Origin: Myxococcales bacterium
GTDB taxonomy: Bacteria > Myxococcota_A > Polyangia > Polyangiales > Polyangiaceae
DNA: 48,078 bases
Assembly: GCA_016191785.1 (NCBI GenBank)
Contig: JACPVJ010000060.1
Location: 1 to 48,078, forward strand
Reading direction: 5' to 3'
This document shows, piece after piece, positions 1 to 8,767 of this stretch. Numbering within the stretch: position 1 is the first letter of the stretch; each line of letters opens with the position of its first letter. The notes beneath the pieces were generated by a model, which saw nothing but the letters and a program-made list of their open reading frames with translations, ran no database searches and was not told the origin of the DNA. A program made the position numbers and the translations under genes.

Positions 1-178
1 CCTCGGGCGGAAGCGGCGCGACGAGAAGCGCGAGATCGGCCTGGGCGCCCGACAGGCGCTCGTTCACTTTCTCGGCGCTGTCGTCCCAGAACGCGTCGTC
101 GCGGGGTGCGACGGGCCAGTCCTCGAGCATGGCGTCGAAGGGCCCCGGGAGCCGTTCCTTGCGGTCTTGCTCGCTCAT
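1..178 (-). CDS. Partial protein coupled to an ECF sigma factor (possible anti-sigma/regulator)
   Basis: Only the first 59 residues are inside the window (start MSEQDRKERLPGPFDAML); the rest runs off the left edge. Its ATG overlaps the TGA of the sigma-factor gene as ATGA, so the two are translationally coupled. In many bacteria the gene directly after an ECF sigma gene encodes its anti-sigma factor, often with a zinc-binding N-terminal domain and one membrane helix. Neither feature is visible in the part present, which is hydrophilic and rich in Asp and Glu. The anti-sigma role is inferred from position only. Confidence 0.55.
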   Translation of the reverse strand, partial: MSEQDRKERLPGPFDAMLEDWPVAPRDDAFWDDSAEKVNERLSGAQADLALLVAPLPPE

Positions 179-765
179 GACTTGCCCGATTCGTCAGGGT
201 AACCAGCCTGTTCGAGGTGCGCACGCAGCTTCTTGCGGGCCTCGTGCACGCGCCACGCCACCGTCCCCTCGGGGCCGCCCAGCACCTCGGCCGCCTCGGC
301 GCGAGACAGACCGTCGACGCTCACCAGGATCAGCGTCGTGCGCAGGGTCTCGCTGAGCAGATCGACGCCCTCTGCGAGGGCTCGTGCCGCCTGTCGATCG
401 GCGGCCAGCCGCGCGGGATCCGCCTCCACGCTCTTCTGATCGGCCAACAGGCCCTCGATGCGCGGGTCGTCGGGGGTGGTGGCTTTGCGGCCCGTCTTGC
501 GGGACCGAATGGCATTCAGGGAGAGGTTCACGGCGATCCGGTACATCCAAGTGAAGGGCTCGCTGCGACCGTCAAAGCGATCGAGCGCGCCATAAGCCCG
601 CACGAAAGTGTCCTGAGTCACGTCCTCTGCTTCCGCTCCGTCGCGCAACAGATGCGCAGCGAGCCGATAGATTCGCCGCTGGTGGCGTCGAACCAGGACG
701 CCGAACGCTTCGGCATCGCCCTTTCGGGCCGCATCCACCAGCTCACGGTCGCTCTTTTGAGACAT
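175..765 (-). CDS. ECF-type RNA polymerase sigma factor (sigma-70 family, RpoE-like)
   Basis: A 196-residue protein with the two-domain ECF layout. The sigma-2 region at about residues 20-90 contains the core-binding segment DVTQDTFVRAYGAL and the -10 recognition helix around FTWMYRIAVNLSLN. A variable linker follows. The sigma-4 helix-turn-helix at about 135-185 has GLSRAEAAEVLGGPEGTV and a basic helix ending VHEARKKLRAHL. The length is normal for the family, and the ATG is the first codon giving a full sigma-2 region. It is divergent from the MacAB-type operon, with 235 bp between them, and coupled by ATGA to the next gene. Its target promoters, possibly including the export operon, are not shown by the sequence. 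Confidence 0.95.
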   Translation of the reverse strand: MSQKSDRELVDAARKGDAEAFGVLVRRHQRRIYRLAAHLLRDGAEAEDVTQDTFVRAYGALDRFDGRSEPFTWMYRIAVNLSLNAIRSRKTGRKATTPDDPRIEGLLADQKSVEADPARLAADRQAARALAEGVDLLSETLRTTLILVSVDGLSRAEAAEVLGGPEGTVAWRVHEARKKLRAHLEQAGYPDESGKS

Positions 766-1000
766 GCCGGTCCCGGCGCGCGGCCCTGACCGATCAAGCC
801 GTCGGCTGGGGGCGAGTTCGACGGGTCACGATAGTTCAACACCGAGCCCTTGGACAAACCGCCGGCGGCCGGCCTTGGCCCCCCCCGAAAGTTCCTTCAA
901 ACCGCCGAAGTTACAGCCAAAAGAGCCGGGCTGGGGGGGGCGGCGGCGAGCTTTGGCTCCGCGCGCACGCGACCGGCGCTATACCGTGGGCGCCCCGCCC

Positions 1001-2299
1001 ATGAGCGAACACGCCGAAAATGGCACACAGCCGGGGGTCGTGACCGACGCCGTCCGCGACCTCGAGAAGAAGCTCCGCGCGGAGGGCGCGCGGCGCTGGC
1101 TCCGCCGCGGCATCGCCCTGCTGGTGCTGGTCGGCTTGGTCGTCGGCTACGGCAGCTATCGTCGCGCGACTCGCCCACCGCCGGCAGCGCGCTTCACCAC
1201 CGAGACCGTCGAGACGCGCGAGGTCGTCGAACAGGTTCAGTCGACCGGCAGCGTGAAGCCACTGACCGAGGTGCAAGTCGGGGCGCAGGTGTCGGGGCGC
1301 ATGGTCAAGGTTCACGTCGACTTCAACAGCAAGGTCAAGAAGGGCGATCTGCTCGCCGAGATCGACCCCACGCTGTACGGCGCGCAGGTGAGCCAGAGCG
1401 GCGCGCAGCTCAAAGCCGCCGAGGCCAGCGCGAAGCGAGCTCAGGCACGCCTGGCCACCGCGAAGGCAGGCCTCAAACGACTGCAGGGCCTGAAGGCCGA
1501 GGGCATCGCCAGCCCCGCCGACGTCGAACAAGCGCAAGGAGAGCACGACGTGGCCGAGGCCGATCTCGCGGCGTCGGCCGCGCAGATCTCCCAGATCCGC
1601 GCGCAGCTTTCGGGCGCGCGCACCACGCTGGCCTACGCCCGGATCTTCTCGCCGATCGACGGCATCGTCGTGAACCGCGCGGTGGATCCGGGCCAGACGG
1701 TGGCGGCCAGCTTCGCGGCGCCGGTGCTCTTCGTGATCGCCCAAGACCTGTCCAAGATGCAGGTCCTGGCCGAGATCGACGAGGCCGACGTCGGCAAGAT
1801 CCGCGAGCAGATGAAGGCCGAAGTTGTGGTCGACGCGTTCGTGGGGCAGAAGTTCCAGGGCACGGTCACCCAGGTGCGCTTCAGCCCGAACAACGTGCAG
1901 GGCGTGGTGACCTATTCGGCGGTGATCGAGGTGGGCAACCCCGAGCTCAAGCTCCGGCCCGGCATGACGGCAACCGTCACCATCAAGACTCGCGAGGCCA
2001 AGGGCACGCTGGCGATTCGCAACGCCGCGCTCCGGTTCCGCCCGCTTCCGGAGAAGGACGAAGAGGGCAAGCCGATCCCGATCAAGCCGCCGCCGCCCCT
2101 CGACCCCGGCAAAGGGCGCGTCTACCTGATCACCGGCGGCGCTCGCGGCGCCGAGACGGTCGACGCCCGCGTGGTGGGCGTCGGGATCACCGACGGCATC
2201 TGGACCGAGCTGACGGATCCGGCGGGGCTCGCCGCCGGGCAGGCGGTGATCGTCGAGCAGCGCGACGAGAAGAAGCAGAAGCGCTTCGGCATGTTCTAG
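1001..2299 (+). CDS. macA: MacA-like periplasmic adaptor of an ABC exporter (HlyD/RND adaptor family)
   Basis: The 432-residue adaptor would link an inner-membrane MacB-type transporter to an outer-membrane channel. A single N-terminal membrane helix lies at about residues 37-51. A barrel-sandwich half-motif (TGSVKPLTEVQVGAQVSG) follows, then a long alpha-hairpin at about 130-210 rich in Ala, Gln and Glu, then the second half-motif (ARIFSPIDGIVVNRAVDPGQ), and then a beta-barrel domain with the typical LRPGMTATVTI. The frame is open upstream, but the ATG at 1001 directly precedes the natural N-terminus, and the upstream extension is low-complexity and non-homologous. An unusual insert of about 40 residues rich in Pro and Lys sits near the C-terminus. 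The ATPase gene starts 14 bp downstream. Confidence 0.92.
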   Translation: MSEHAENGTQPGVVTDAVRDLEKKLRAEGARRWLRRGIALLVLVGLVVGYGSYRRATRPPPAARFTTETVETREVVEQVQSTGSVKPLTEVQVGAQVSGRMVKVHVDFNSKVKKGDLLAEIDPTLYGAQVSQSGAQLKAAEASAKRAQARLATAKAGLKRLQGLKAEGIASPADVEQAQGEHDVAEADLAASAAQISQIRAQLSGARTTLAYARIFSPIDGIVVNRAVDPGQTVAASFAAPVLFVIAQDLSKMQVLAEIDEADVGKIREQMKAEVVVDAFVGQKFQGTVTQVRFSPNNVQGVVTYSAVIEVGNPELKLRPGMTATVTIKTREAKGTLAIRNAALRFRPLPEKDEEGKPIPIKPPPPLDPGKGRVYLITGGARGAETVDARVVGVGITDGIWTELTDPAGLAAGQAVIVEQRDEKKQKRFGMF

Positions 2300-2313
2300 C
2301 CTGGGCCCTTGCC

Positions 2314-3039
2314 ATGTCTGCGCTGATCCGTCTCCATGGCGTGTGCAAGGACTACATGAGTGGTCCCGAGGTGGTGCACGCGCTGGTGGACGTCGAGCTC
2401 GAGGTCGGCGCCGGCGAGCTGGTGGCGGTGGTGGGTGCGAGCGGTAGCGGCAAGAGCACCCTGATGAACATCTTGGGGTGCCTGGACCGGCCCACGCGCG
2501 GTCGCTACGAGCTGGCCGGCATCGACGTCACCGAGCGCTCGACCGATCAGCGCGCGCTGGTCCGAAACCGGCTGATCGGCTTCGTGTTCCAGGGCTTCAA
2601 CTTGCTCCCGCGTACCACCGCCCTCGAGAACGTCGAGCTGCCGCTGGTCTACCGCGGCGTGAGCGCGAAGGAGCGCTTCCGCCGCGCGGCTCATGCGCTG
2701 GCGCAGGTGGGCCTGGCCGATCGCGCGCACCACACGCCGGCCCAGCTGTCGGGCGGGCAGCAGCAGCGGGTGGCCATCGCCCGGGCGCTGGTCACCAGTC
2801 CGCCCCTGCTGCTCGCCGACGAGCCCACCGGAAACCTGGACACGCGCACCAGCCACGAGGTCCTGGGCCTGCTCCAAGAGCTCTCGGAGCAGCATGGTAT
2901 CACCGTGATGATCGTCACCCACGAGGCCGACATCGCCGCGTGCACGCGCCGCATCATCACAGTCCGGGACGGTCGCATCTTTCGCGACGAGCCCAACGCC
3001 GAGCCCCGGATCGCAGAGCCGGCCCCGAGCCGACCATGA
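2314..3039 (+). CDS. ABC transporter ATPase, MacB/LolD type
   Basis: A 241-residue stand-alone nucleotide-binding protein. Walker A GASGSGKST is at residues 41-49. The Q-loop segment FVFQGFNLLPRTTALENVELPL is characteristic of the MacB/LolD/FtsE branch. The signature is LSGGQQQR, Walker B is LLLADEPTGNLD, and the switch histidine is in IVTHEAD. In E. coli MacB the ATPase is fused to the permease; here it is separate, as in many Gram-positive and delta-proteobacterial systems. The chosen ATG gives the normal N-terminus (MSALIRLHGVCKDY). Its TGA overlaps the next ATG as ATGA. It should power the two permeases encoded next. Confidence 0.95.
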   Translation: MSALIRLHGVCKDYMSGPEVVHALVDVELEVGAGELVAVVGASGSGKSTLMNILGCLDRPTRGRYELAGIDVTERSTDQRALVRNRLIGFVFQGFNLLPRTTALENVELPLVYRGVSAKERFRRAAHALAQVGLADRAHHTPAQLSGGQQQRVAIARALVTSPPLLLADEPTGNLDTRTSHEVLGLLQELSEQHGITVMIVTHEADIAACTRRIITVRDGRIFRDEPNAEPRIAEPAPSRP

Positions 3040-4259
3040 GCGCGCTCGTCACCTCGCTGCGGATGGCGGTCCGGGCGATGGTCCGCCAGCGCCTGCGGTC
3101 GCTCTTGACCTCGGTCGGGATCTCGATCGGCGTCGCGGCGGTGGTGCTGGTGGCCGCCCTGGGCACCGGCGCCCGCGGCGAGATCGACAAACAGATCCAG
3201 AGCCTGGGCTCCAACGTGATCTTCGTCTTCTCGCAGCCGGCCACCAAGAGCGGCGCCAAGTCCCGGGCCAACATGGGCATGGGCCTGACCGAGCGGGACG
3301 CCGAGGCGATCCGGCGCGAGGCCACGGCGGTGACGGCGGTCACGGTCTATTCCGAGGTCAGCGCCCAGGTGATGAGCGAGCTGGGCAACGGCAAGATCGG
3401 CGTGATGGGGGTGGACGAGAGCTACTTCGAGGTGCGCGGCTACGAGGTCGCGACCGGACGCCGCTTCAACGAGAGCGAGGCGCAGACCAAGGCCAAGGTC
3501 GCGCTGATCGCGCCGACCGCGCAGCAGAAGCTGTTCGGCAACCAAGATCCGGTCGGGCGCTGGGTGCGGGTGGGCAAGCATCCGTTTCGGATCATCGGCA
3601 CGCTGCGCTCGAAGGGGCAGTCGCCCTTCGAGGACCAGGACGACCGCATCCTGATCCCGATCGGCACCTGGCGCTCGAGGGTGGTGCCCACGCTGGGCGA
3701 TCGCGTTCAGCTGGTGATGGCCTCGGCCAAGAGCGCCGAGCACTCGGGCGAGGCCGAGCGGCAGGTGAAGCAGATCTTGATGCAGCGCCACCAGATCGCC
3801 GAGGGCGAAGAGCCGGACTTTCGCGTCGGGACCCAGCAAGAGTTCCAGAAGATGCAGGAGGGCATCTTCACCGTGCTGACCGTGCTCTTGCTCTCGGTGG
3901 CGGCGATCTCGCTCCTGGTGGGCGGCGTCGGCGTGATGAACATCATGCTGGTGGGGGTGACCGAGCGCACCCGCGAGATCGGCATCCGCATGGCGATCGG
4001 CGCCAAGCCGGCTGACATCCAGGCCCAGTTCCTGCTCGAGTCGATCGCGCTCACGCTGTTCGGTGGCTTCGCGGGCATCGGGCTGGCCACCGGCCTGATG
4101 CTGGCCTTCGCCAGAGAGCTGGGCTTCCCGATGCAGCTCAGCGGGCAGGCGGTGGCAGTGGCGCTGGGCACCAGCGCGGCCATCGGGCTCACGTTCGGCT
4201 TCTGGCCCGCGCGGCGCGCGGCGCACCTCGACCCCATCGAGGCCCTGCGCCATGAGTAG
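3036..4259 (+). CDS. MacB-like ABC permease, first of two
   Basis: A 407-residue permease with the MacB_PCD/FtsX architecture. There is one membrane helix at about residues 20-42, a large periplasmic domain (about 45-275), and three C-terminal helices (FtsX domain). The conserved cytoplasmic coupling segment is MNIMLVGVTERTREIGIRMA. The protein ends with the typical DPIEALRHE. ATGA overlap with the ATPase gene and an 8-bp overlap with the following permease gene indicate coupled translation. Export substrate cannot be told from sequence; known MacB systems move peptides, macrolides or lipoproteins. Confidence 0.93.
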   Translation: MSALVTSLRMAVRAMVRQRLRSLLTSVGISIGVAAVVLVAALGTGARGEIDKQIQSLGSNVIFVFSQPATKSGAKSRANMGMGLTERDAEAIRREATAVTAVTVYSEVSAQVMSELGNGKIGVMGVDESYFEVRGYEVATGRRFNESEAQTKAKVALIAPTAQQKLFGNQDPVGRWVRVGKHPFRIIGTLRSKGQSPFEDQDDRILIPIGTWRSRVVPTLGDRVQLVMASAKSAEHSGEAERQVKQILMQRHQIAEGEEPDFRVGTQQEFQKMQEGIFTVLTVLLLSVAAISLLVGGVGVMNIMLVGVTERTREIGIRMAIGAKPADIQAQFLLESIALTLFGGFAGIGLATGLMLAFARELGFPMQLSGQAVAVALGTSAAIGLTFGFWPARRAAHLDPIEALRHE

Positions 4260-5487
4260 GGTCTTCGGTGCGGCCTGGACGGCGCTGATCCTGGCGCTGG
4301 GGGCGCTCAGGCGAAGCCCGCTGCGGGCCAGCCTGACGGCCTTCGGCATCCTGGTGGGCGTGGCCGCCGTGACCATCGTGGTGGCGCTGGGCGAGGGCGC
4401 CACGCAGCAGGTCTCGGGGCGCATCGACAGCATGGGCGAGAACGCGTTGATGGTGATGCCCGCCGAGACGCTGAAGAGCGGTGTGCGGGACGAGCGGGCG
4501 GTCGGCATTTTGACGGAGGGCGACGCCGACGCCCTGGCCGAAGAGGCGCCGGCCATCGAGAAGGCGGCGCCGCTCTTGTTCAGCTCGGCACAAGTCGCGT
4601 GGCGCGACGCCAACACGCCCACGATGATCGTCGGCAGCAAGCGCGCTTTCTTCGACATTCGCCGCTGGAAGCTCGGGTCGGGCTCGATCTGGAACCCGAC
4701 CAGCGAGACCTTGGGCGAGAAGGTATGCGTGATCGGCGTCACCGTGCAGCAGAGCCTGTTCGGCGCCGAAGATCCGGTGGGCCAGGTGCTGCGCATCGGG
4801 CGTCACCCGTTCCGGATCGTGGGCGTGCTCGAGCCGAAGGGGCAGGGGCCGTTCGGCAACGATCAGGACGACGTGGTGGTGATGCCGGTCTCGACCCTGC
4901 GGGCCAAGCTGCTCTCGACCTTGCCCGGGCAGGTCGGCCGGATTCTGCTTCAGGGCGCGACGCCGGACTCGGCCGCCGAGGTCGAGCGCCAGGCCACCGC
5001 CATCTTGCGCCAGCGGCACGGCCTGACCGAGGGCGCCGAAAACGACTTCCGCATCCGCAGCCAAGAGGATTTCCGCCGTCGGCAAGAAGGCATCTTGGGC
5101 ACGCTGCGGACGCTGCTCCTGTCGATCGCGTTGGTCAGCCTGGTGGTCGGCGGGATCGGCGTGATGAACATCATGCTGGTCAGCGTCACCGAGCGCACGC
5201 GCGAGATCGGCATTCGCTTGGCGATCGGCGCCCGCGAGATCGACATCCTGTTCCAGTTCCTGGTCGAGGCGGTGGTGCTGTCTCTGCTCGGGGGCGCTGC
5301 CGGCACGCTGCTCGCGGTCCTGGCGGTGCGCAGCATCGCCGGCGCGTTGAGCTGGGAGATGGGCGTCTCGACGGATGCGCTCTTGGTGGCGCTCGGCACC
5401 AGCACCAGCCTGGGCGTGGCCTTCGGGTTCTTCCCGGCGCGCCGCGCGGCGCGGCTCGATCCGATCGTGGCGCTGCGCAGGGAATGA
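4252..5487 (+). CDS. MacB-like ABC permease, second of two
   Basis: A 411-residue paralogue of the upstream permease with the same layout and the same coupling motif (MNIMLVSVTERTREIGIRLA), ending DPIVALRRE. The periplasmic domains share the pattern LFGAEDPVGQVLRIGRHPFR / LFGNQDPVGRWVRVGKHPFR, so the two probably arose by tandem duplication. Much of the remaining periplasmic part has diverged. Two non-identical permeases with one ATPase suggest a heterodimeric transporter rather than the MacB homodimer. The start overlaps the previous stop by 8 bp. A strong hairpin terminator follows 43 bp after the stop. Confidence 0.93.
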   Translation: MSRVFGAAWTALILALGALRRSPLRASLTAFGILVGVAAVTIVVALGEGATQQVSGRIDSMGENALMVMPAETLKSGVRDERAVGILTEGDADALAEEAPAIEKAAPLLFSSAQVAWRDANTPTMIVGSKRAFFDIRRWKLGSGSIWNPTSETLGEKVCVIGVTVQQSLFGAEDPVGQVLRIGRHPFRIVGVLEPKGQGPFGNDQDDVVVMPVSTLRAKLLSTLPGQVGRILLQGATPDSAAEVERQATAILRQRHGLTEGAENDFRIRSQEDFRRRQEGILGTLRTLLLSIALVSLVVGGIGVMNIMLVSVTERTREIGIRLAIGAREIDILFQFLVEAVVLSLLGGAAGTLLAVLAVRSIAGALSWEMGVSTDALLVALGTSTSLGVAFGFFPARRAARLDPIVALRRE

Positions 5488-5530
5488 GGCGGCGTCCGTC
5501 AATCCCTTGAGCGTCTCGGGAAGGAGCGAA

Positions 5531-5589
5531 CCGCCAAGTGCGGCGCCGGGCGAGCCCGGGTTCGTCCGGCGCCGCACTTGGCGGTTTTT
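5531..5589 (+). terminator. Rho-independent terminator after the MacAB-type operon
   Basis: A perfect 19-bp inverted repeat has arms at 5531-5549 and 5566-5584 around a 16-nt loop, and is followed at once by five T residues. It lies between the plus-strand permease gene and the convergent minus-strand lipoprotein gene. The T-run fits termination of the plus-strand operon. Confidence 0.85.
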
Positions 5590-5624
5590 CTCCCTGCACG
5601 GGCGCGTTCACGAGCCCCGCCGGG

Positions 5625-6848
5625 TCACTCCGAGATTCGCGCCGCGATCTCGGTCACCTCGCCGGCGTAGTCGCGGCGCAAGACGTGTTGATCTGCGGCG
5701 ACCCAGACGGCCTTCTCGGTGGCCACGACGTCGGTGGCGCCATGGTTGTGGTCCGAGGCGTGGGGAAGCGGGGGCAAGACCTCGCGGGTCCAGGGCGCGC
5801 TCCCGCTGCGGTGCCACAGCTCGCCGACCTCTTGGTCGCCCTTCGCGGCGACCAGCCACACGTCGTCGCCGCTAGCCGAGAGCGCGACGATGGGCTGCTT
5901 CGTCGCCGGCGGCTGCACGGGCTTCCACGTCTTGCCGTCGAAGCGCACGATGCGGTCGGTCTGCACGAGCCAGATGTCGGACTCGCTCGTGACCTCGACG
6001 AGCGGGTCGCCGCGGCCGCAATCGGTGCCCGACTTGGCGCAGGGGGCGCCCTTGAAGGAGTCGATCACGGTGATCGTGCTGGGGGTCGCTCCGGGCTCGA
6101 AGACCTCGACGGCGGGCTCGTCGGTCTCACACAGAGCGCCGTACACGACCAGGCGTCCCGAAGGGAACCCGACGAACGATGCAGGCTGGATGCGTGTCGT
6201 GCAGCCGACGACGGGCGGCTTGACGGCAGTGAGGCTCGGGAGCTTGGTGGCCTTGCCGGAGATATGATGGAAGTACGGGCCCTGGATGTACGGCCCGTGC
6301 TGGTAGTTGACGGCGAGCGCGACCCTGCGGCCTTCACCCAGGTCAGCGAGGCCCACGTACGTCCAGCCTTCGGGGAGCGGTTTGCCGTGCCGCTTCCAGT
6401 GGCTCGCGAGGCGGAAGATCGTGCCCTCTCCCGAGCTGGCCGTACCCACGATGGCGCTCACCCACGCGTCGTCGGGGAAGCTGCCGGCCAGACCCGTCAC
6501 GCCGTAGAAGGCCGGCAGCTCTCGCTGCAGCTTGGGGTCGTTCACGAGCACTCCGTTGCGAGTGAAGAAGAGCCCCCCGCCGGTATCCACGACGAGCTCG
6601 CTGCCCAGTCGGTAGAGCTCGATGGGCTTGCGCCACGGCCCGAGGTCCACGCGCGCGTAGGGCCCGAACCGGGTCTTCTGCGCCTCGCGGTTCGGAGCAG
6701 CAGGCGGCGTGGGCCCGGTCGGCGGCGCGGCTGCGGGGGGCGGTGGGGCAGGGGCTGCCGGCGGAGACGACGGCCGTCGTCCGGACGGCTGCCCGACGCA
6801 CGCGGCCAAGACGACCAGGACAGCGCCCCACCCGAGGCGACGAGACAT
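5625..6848 (-). CDS. Lipoprotein of unknown function with a Pro-rich linker and probable beta-propeller-like body
   Basis: A 407-residue protein starting MSRRLGWGAVLVVLAAC, a lipoprotein signal with the lipobox Cys at residue 17. A Pro/Ala-rich linker covers about residues 20-52. The body has recurring short segments such as DDAWVSAIVG, SDIWLVQTD, DDVWLVAAKG and KAVWVAADQ, spaced like blades of a beta-propeller. No catalytic motif is visible. Four of its five cysteines after the signal lie between about residues 205 and 295. It is the last of three loosely spaced minus-strand genes (28 bp after the S1 protein gene) and converges on the MacB operon. Function unknown; a surface or periplasmic binding role is a guess. 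Confidence 0.8.
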   Translation of the reverse strand: MSRRLGWGAVLVVLAACVGQPSGRRPSSPPAAPAPPPPAAAPPTGPTPPAAPNREAQKTRFGPYARVDLGPWRKPIELYRLGSELVVDTGGGLFFTRNGVLVNDPKLQRELPAFYGVTGLAGSFPDDAWVSAIVGTASSGEGTIFRLASHWKRHGKPLPEGWTYVGLADLGEGRRVALAVNYQHGPYIQGPYFHHISGKATKLPSLTAVKPPVVGCTTRIQPASFVGFPSGRLVVYGALCETDEPAVEVFEPGATPSTITVIDSFKGAPCAKSGTDCGRGDPLVEVTSESDIWLVQTDRIVRFDGKTWKPVQPPATKQPIVALSASGDDVWLVAAKGDQEVGELWHRSGSAPWTREVLPPLPHASDHNHGATDVVATEKAVWVAADQHVLRRDYAGEVTEIAARISE

Positions 6849-6876
6849 GACCCGAGCCTACCGGCTTTTGCCGGGG

Positions 6877-8703
6877 TCAGCCGCCTTCGAGCTTCTTCTT
6901 CAGCAGATCGCCAAGGGTGCCGAAGCCGCCCTCGCGCGCCAGCTGTTGGCGGTACTCGCGGTGCGCCTTGCGCTCTTCGTCCTCGTGCATGGCCTTCACG
7001 CTGAGCTTGGGCTCGCCGCGGCGCGGATCGACCTCGAGCACCTTGACCTCGAGCACCGAGCCCATCTTGAACTGCTTGCGCAGATCGGTGCCGCGGGGCG
7101 TGCCGGTCTGGCCCGCGGGCAAGAAGCCGCGGGCGCCGCGACCGGTGGCGCCCAGGATGCGCACGATCAGCCCCGAGGCCTCGTGCTTGATCACCTCGAC
7201 CTTGACCGTCGCGCCGCGGACCACCTTCTGCTGCTCTTCGTGGGCGCGCTCGGGGGGCGGAGCGGGGTGGAGCGCGATCTTCTTGGTGCGGGGGTCGAAG
7301 CTCGCGACCACTACCTCGACGTCTTGACCCTCTTTCAGCACCTCGTTCGCATGCTCGATGCGGGTCATCGAAAGATCGACGATGTGGATCAGCGCCTCGA
7401 CGCCGGGCTCGAGCTCGACGAAGGCGCCGAAGTCCAACGTCCGCAGCACCTTGCCCGAGTGGCGGGAGCCCTGCGCGTACTTCTCGCGGGCGGCCGCCCA
7501 GGGGTCCTCGAGCAGCGCCTTGCGGCTCAGCCAGATCTTGCCCTTCTCGTCGATCTTGAGGATCTTGACCTCGAGCTCTTCGCCCGGGCGCATCAGGTCG
7601 ACCATCTTCGCGCGGGCGTCGTGGCTGGCCTCGGACACGTGCACCAGGCCCTCGAGGTTCTCGGCCTCGGGCAGCGCGACGAACGCGCCCCACTCGACCA
7701 CCGTGCGCACCACGCCCTTGAGCACCTGGCCTTCGGTCAGCAGGGTGAGGGCGTGCTTGCGCCGCTCGTGGGCCTCGGCCTCGAGCATGGGCCGGCGCGA
7801 GACGACCACGTCCCGGCCGCCGTTCTTGTACTGCACCACCTTGAACTCGAGGCGCTGGCCCACGAGCCCGGTGAAGTTGGCGTTCTGCGGGTGCAGATCC
7901 AGGCCCGACGCCGGCGCGAACGCCCGGAGGCCCGAGATGTCGACCTCGACGCCGCCCTTGATCACCCCGGTGACCAGGCCGGTGATCAGCGAGCCGTCTT
8001 TGGAGGCAGCCTCGAGGGCCGGTTTGATCTCTTCCTCGCGCAGGGGCTTGCGGGTGAGCACCACCAAGCCGCCGCGCACGCCGTCGTTGTGCACGCGCGC
8101 GACGAAGCGATCGCCCACGCTGGGGACCAGATCGTCCGCTTCCATCTCGGTGCGGTCGAAGATCGCGAGCGCCTTGCCCGAGAGGTCGACCATGACCGCG
8201 GTGTCGAGCACCGCGGTGACCTTGCCGAACACCTCTTCGCCGACCTGGAACGGTGCGCGCTCGGTGGCGGGGCGATGGTGCTGGCGCGCGCGGTCCTCGC
8301 GGGGGGCGGCCTCGCCGCCCTCGGCGCCGTCGGCGCCGGCACCCGGCTTCTTCTTCTTGCGCTTGCGGCGCTTCTTCTTCTTGCCGGGCTCGCCCGAAGT
8401 CGCGTCGGCGCCTCCCGCGTCCGCGGCCTCGCCCTCTTCGCCCTCGGCCGCGTCGCCGTCGTCTTCCGACGCGCCCTCGTCGCCCTCGGGTGCCGCGTCG
8501 GCTGGTGCCTCGGATGCCGCGTCGGCGGGCGCTTCGGCCGGCGCCGCGGCGGGCGCCTCGGGCGGCGCTTCGGTGGCGGCGCTGGCGTTGTCGCCGGCAC
8601 CTTGCGCGACTTCCGCCGGAGCAGCCGTTGCAGATCCGGAGGGGTTCGACTCGTCACCGTTCGGCGCCGACTCGGTCGCGGGGGTTTCGTTCTCGGAGGA
8701 CAT
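6877..8703 (-). CDS. Five-domain S1 RNA-binding protein (ribosomal protein S1-like)
   Basis: A 608-residue protein. Residues 1-150 are a low-complexity Ala/Pro/Glu/Asp-rich extension ending in a strongly basic patch (KKKKRRKRKKKK, about 108-119). Five S1/OB-fold repeats follow at roughly 155-222, 238-303, 325-397, 410-482 and 495-570. The third and fourth carry the classical patterns VEWGAFVALPEAENLEGLVHVSEAS-like and LDFGAFVELEPGVEALIHIVDLS-like. True ribosomal S1 lacks such a charged N-terminal tail, so this may be a second S1-type translation or RNA-turnover factor. It starts 64 bp downstream of the Mrp stop and may be cotranscribed. Confidence 0.9.
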   Translation of the reverse strand: MSSENETPATESAPNGDESNPSGSATAAPAEVAQGAGDNASAATEAPPEAPAAAPAEAPADAASEAPADAAPEGDEGASEDDGDAAEGEEGEAADAGGADATSGEPGKKKKRRKRKKKKPGAGADGAEGGEAAPREDRARQHHRPATERAPFQVGEEVFGKVTAVLDTAVMVDLSGKALAIFDRTEMEADDLVPSVGDRFVARVHNDGVRGGLVVLTRKPLREEEIKPALEAASKDGSLITGLVTGVIKGGVEVDISGLRAFAPASGLDLHPQNANFTGLVGQRLEFKVVQYKNGGRDVVVSRRPMLEAEAHERRKHALTLLTEGQVLKGVVRTVVEWGAFVALPEAENLEGLVHVSEASHDARAKMVDLMRPGEELEVKILKIDEKGKIWLSRKALLEDPWAAAREKYAQGSRHSGKVLRTLDFGAFVELEPGVEALIHIVDLSMTRIEHANEVLKEGQDVEVVVASFDPRTKKIALHPAPPPERAHEEQQKVVRGATVKVEVIKHEASGLIVRILGATGRGARGFLPAGQTGTPRGTDLRKQFKMGSVLEVKVLEVDPRRGEPKLSVKAMHEDEERKAHREYRQQLAREGGFGTLGDLLKKKLEGG

Positions 8704-8767
8704 GCGGGTACCCGGAAGGGACCGGCCCTATAACGCGCCTTGCGGCGCCTGCCAATGACGGGCTGAA

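Noticed and set aside
766..1000. N-terminal extension of the MacA-like gene from 764
   Set aside because: The extension is Pro/Arg-rich and unrelated to the family, and a well-placed ATG at 1001 precedes the membrane helix.
2691..4796. Minus-strand open frame of 701 codons
   Set aside because: Shadow of the MacB-type permease genes; His/Arg/Asp-biased composition typical of antisense frames in high-GC DNA.
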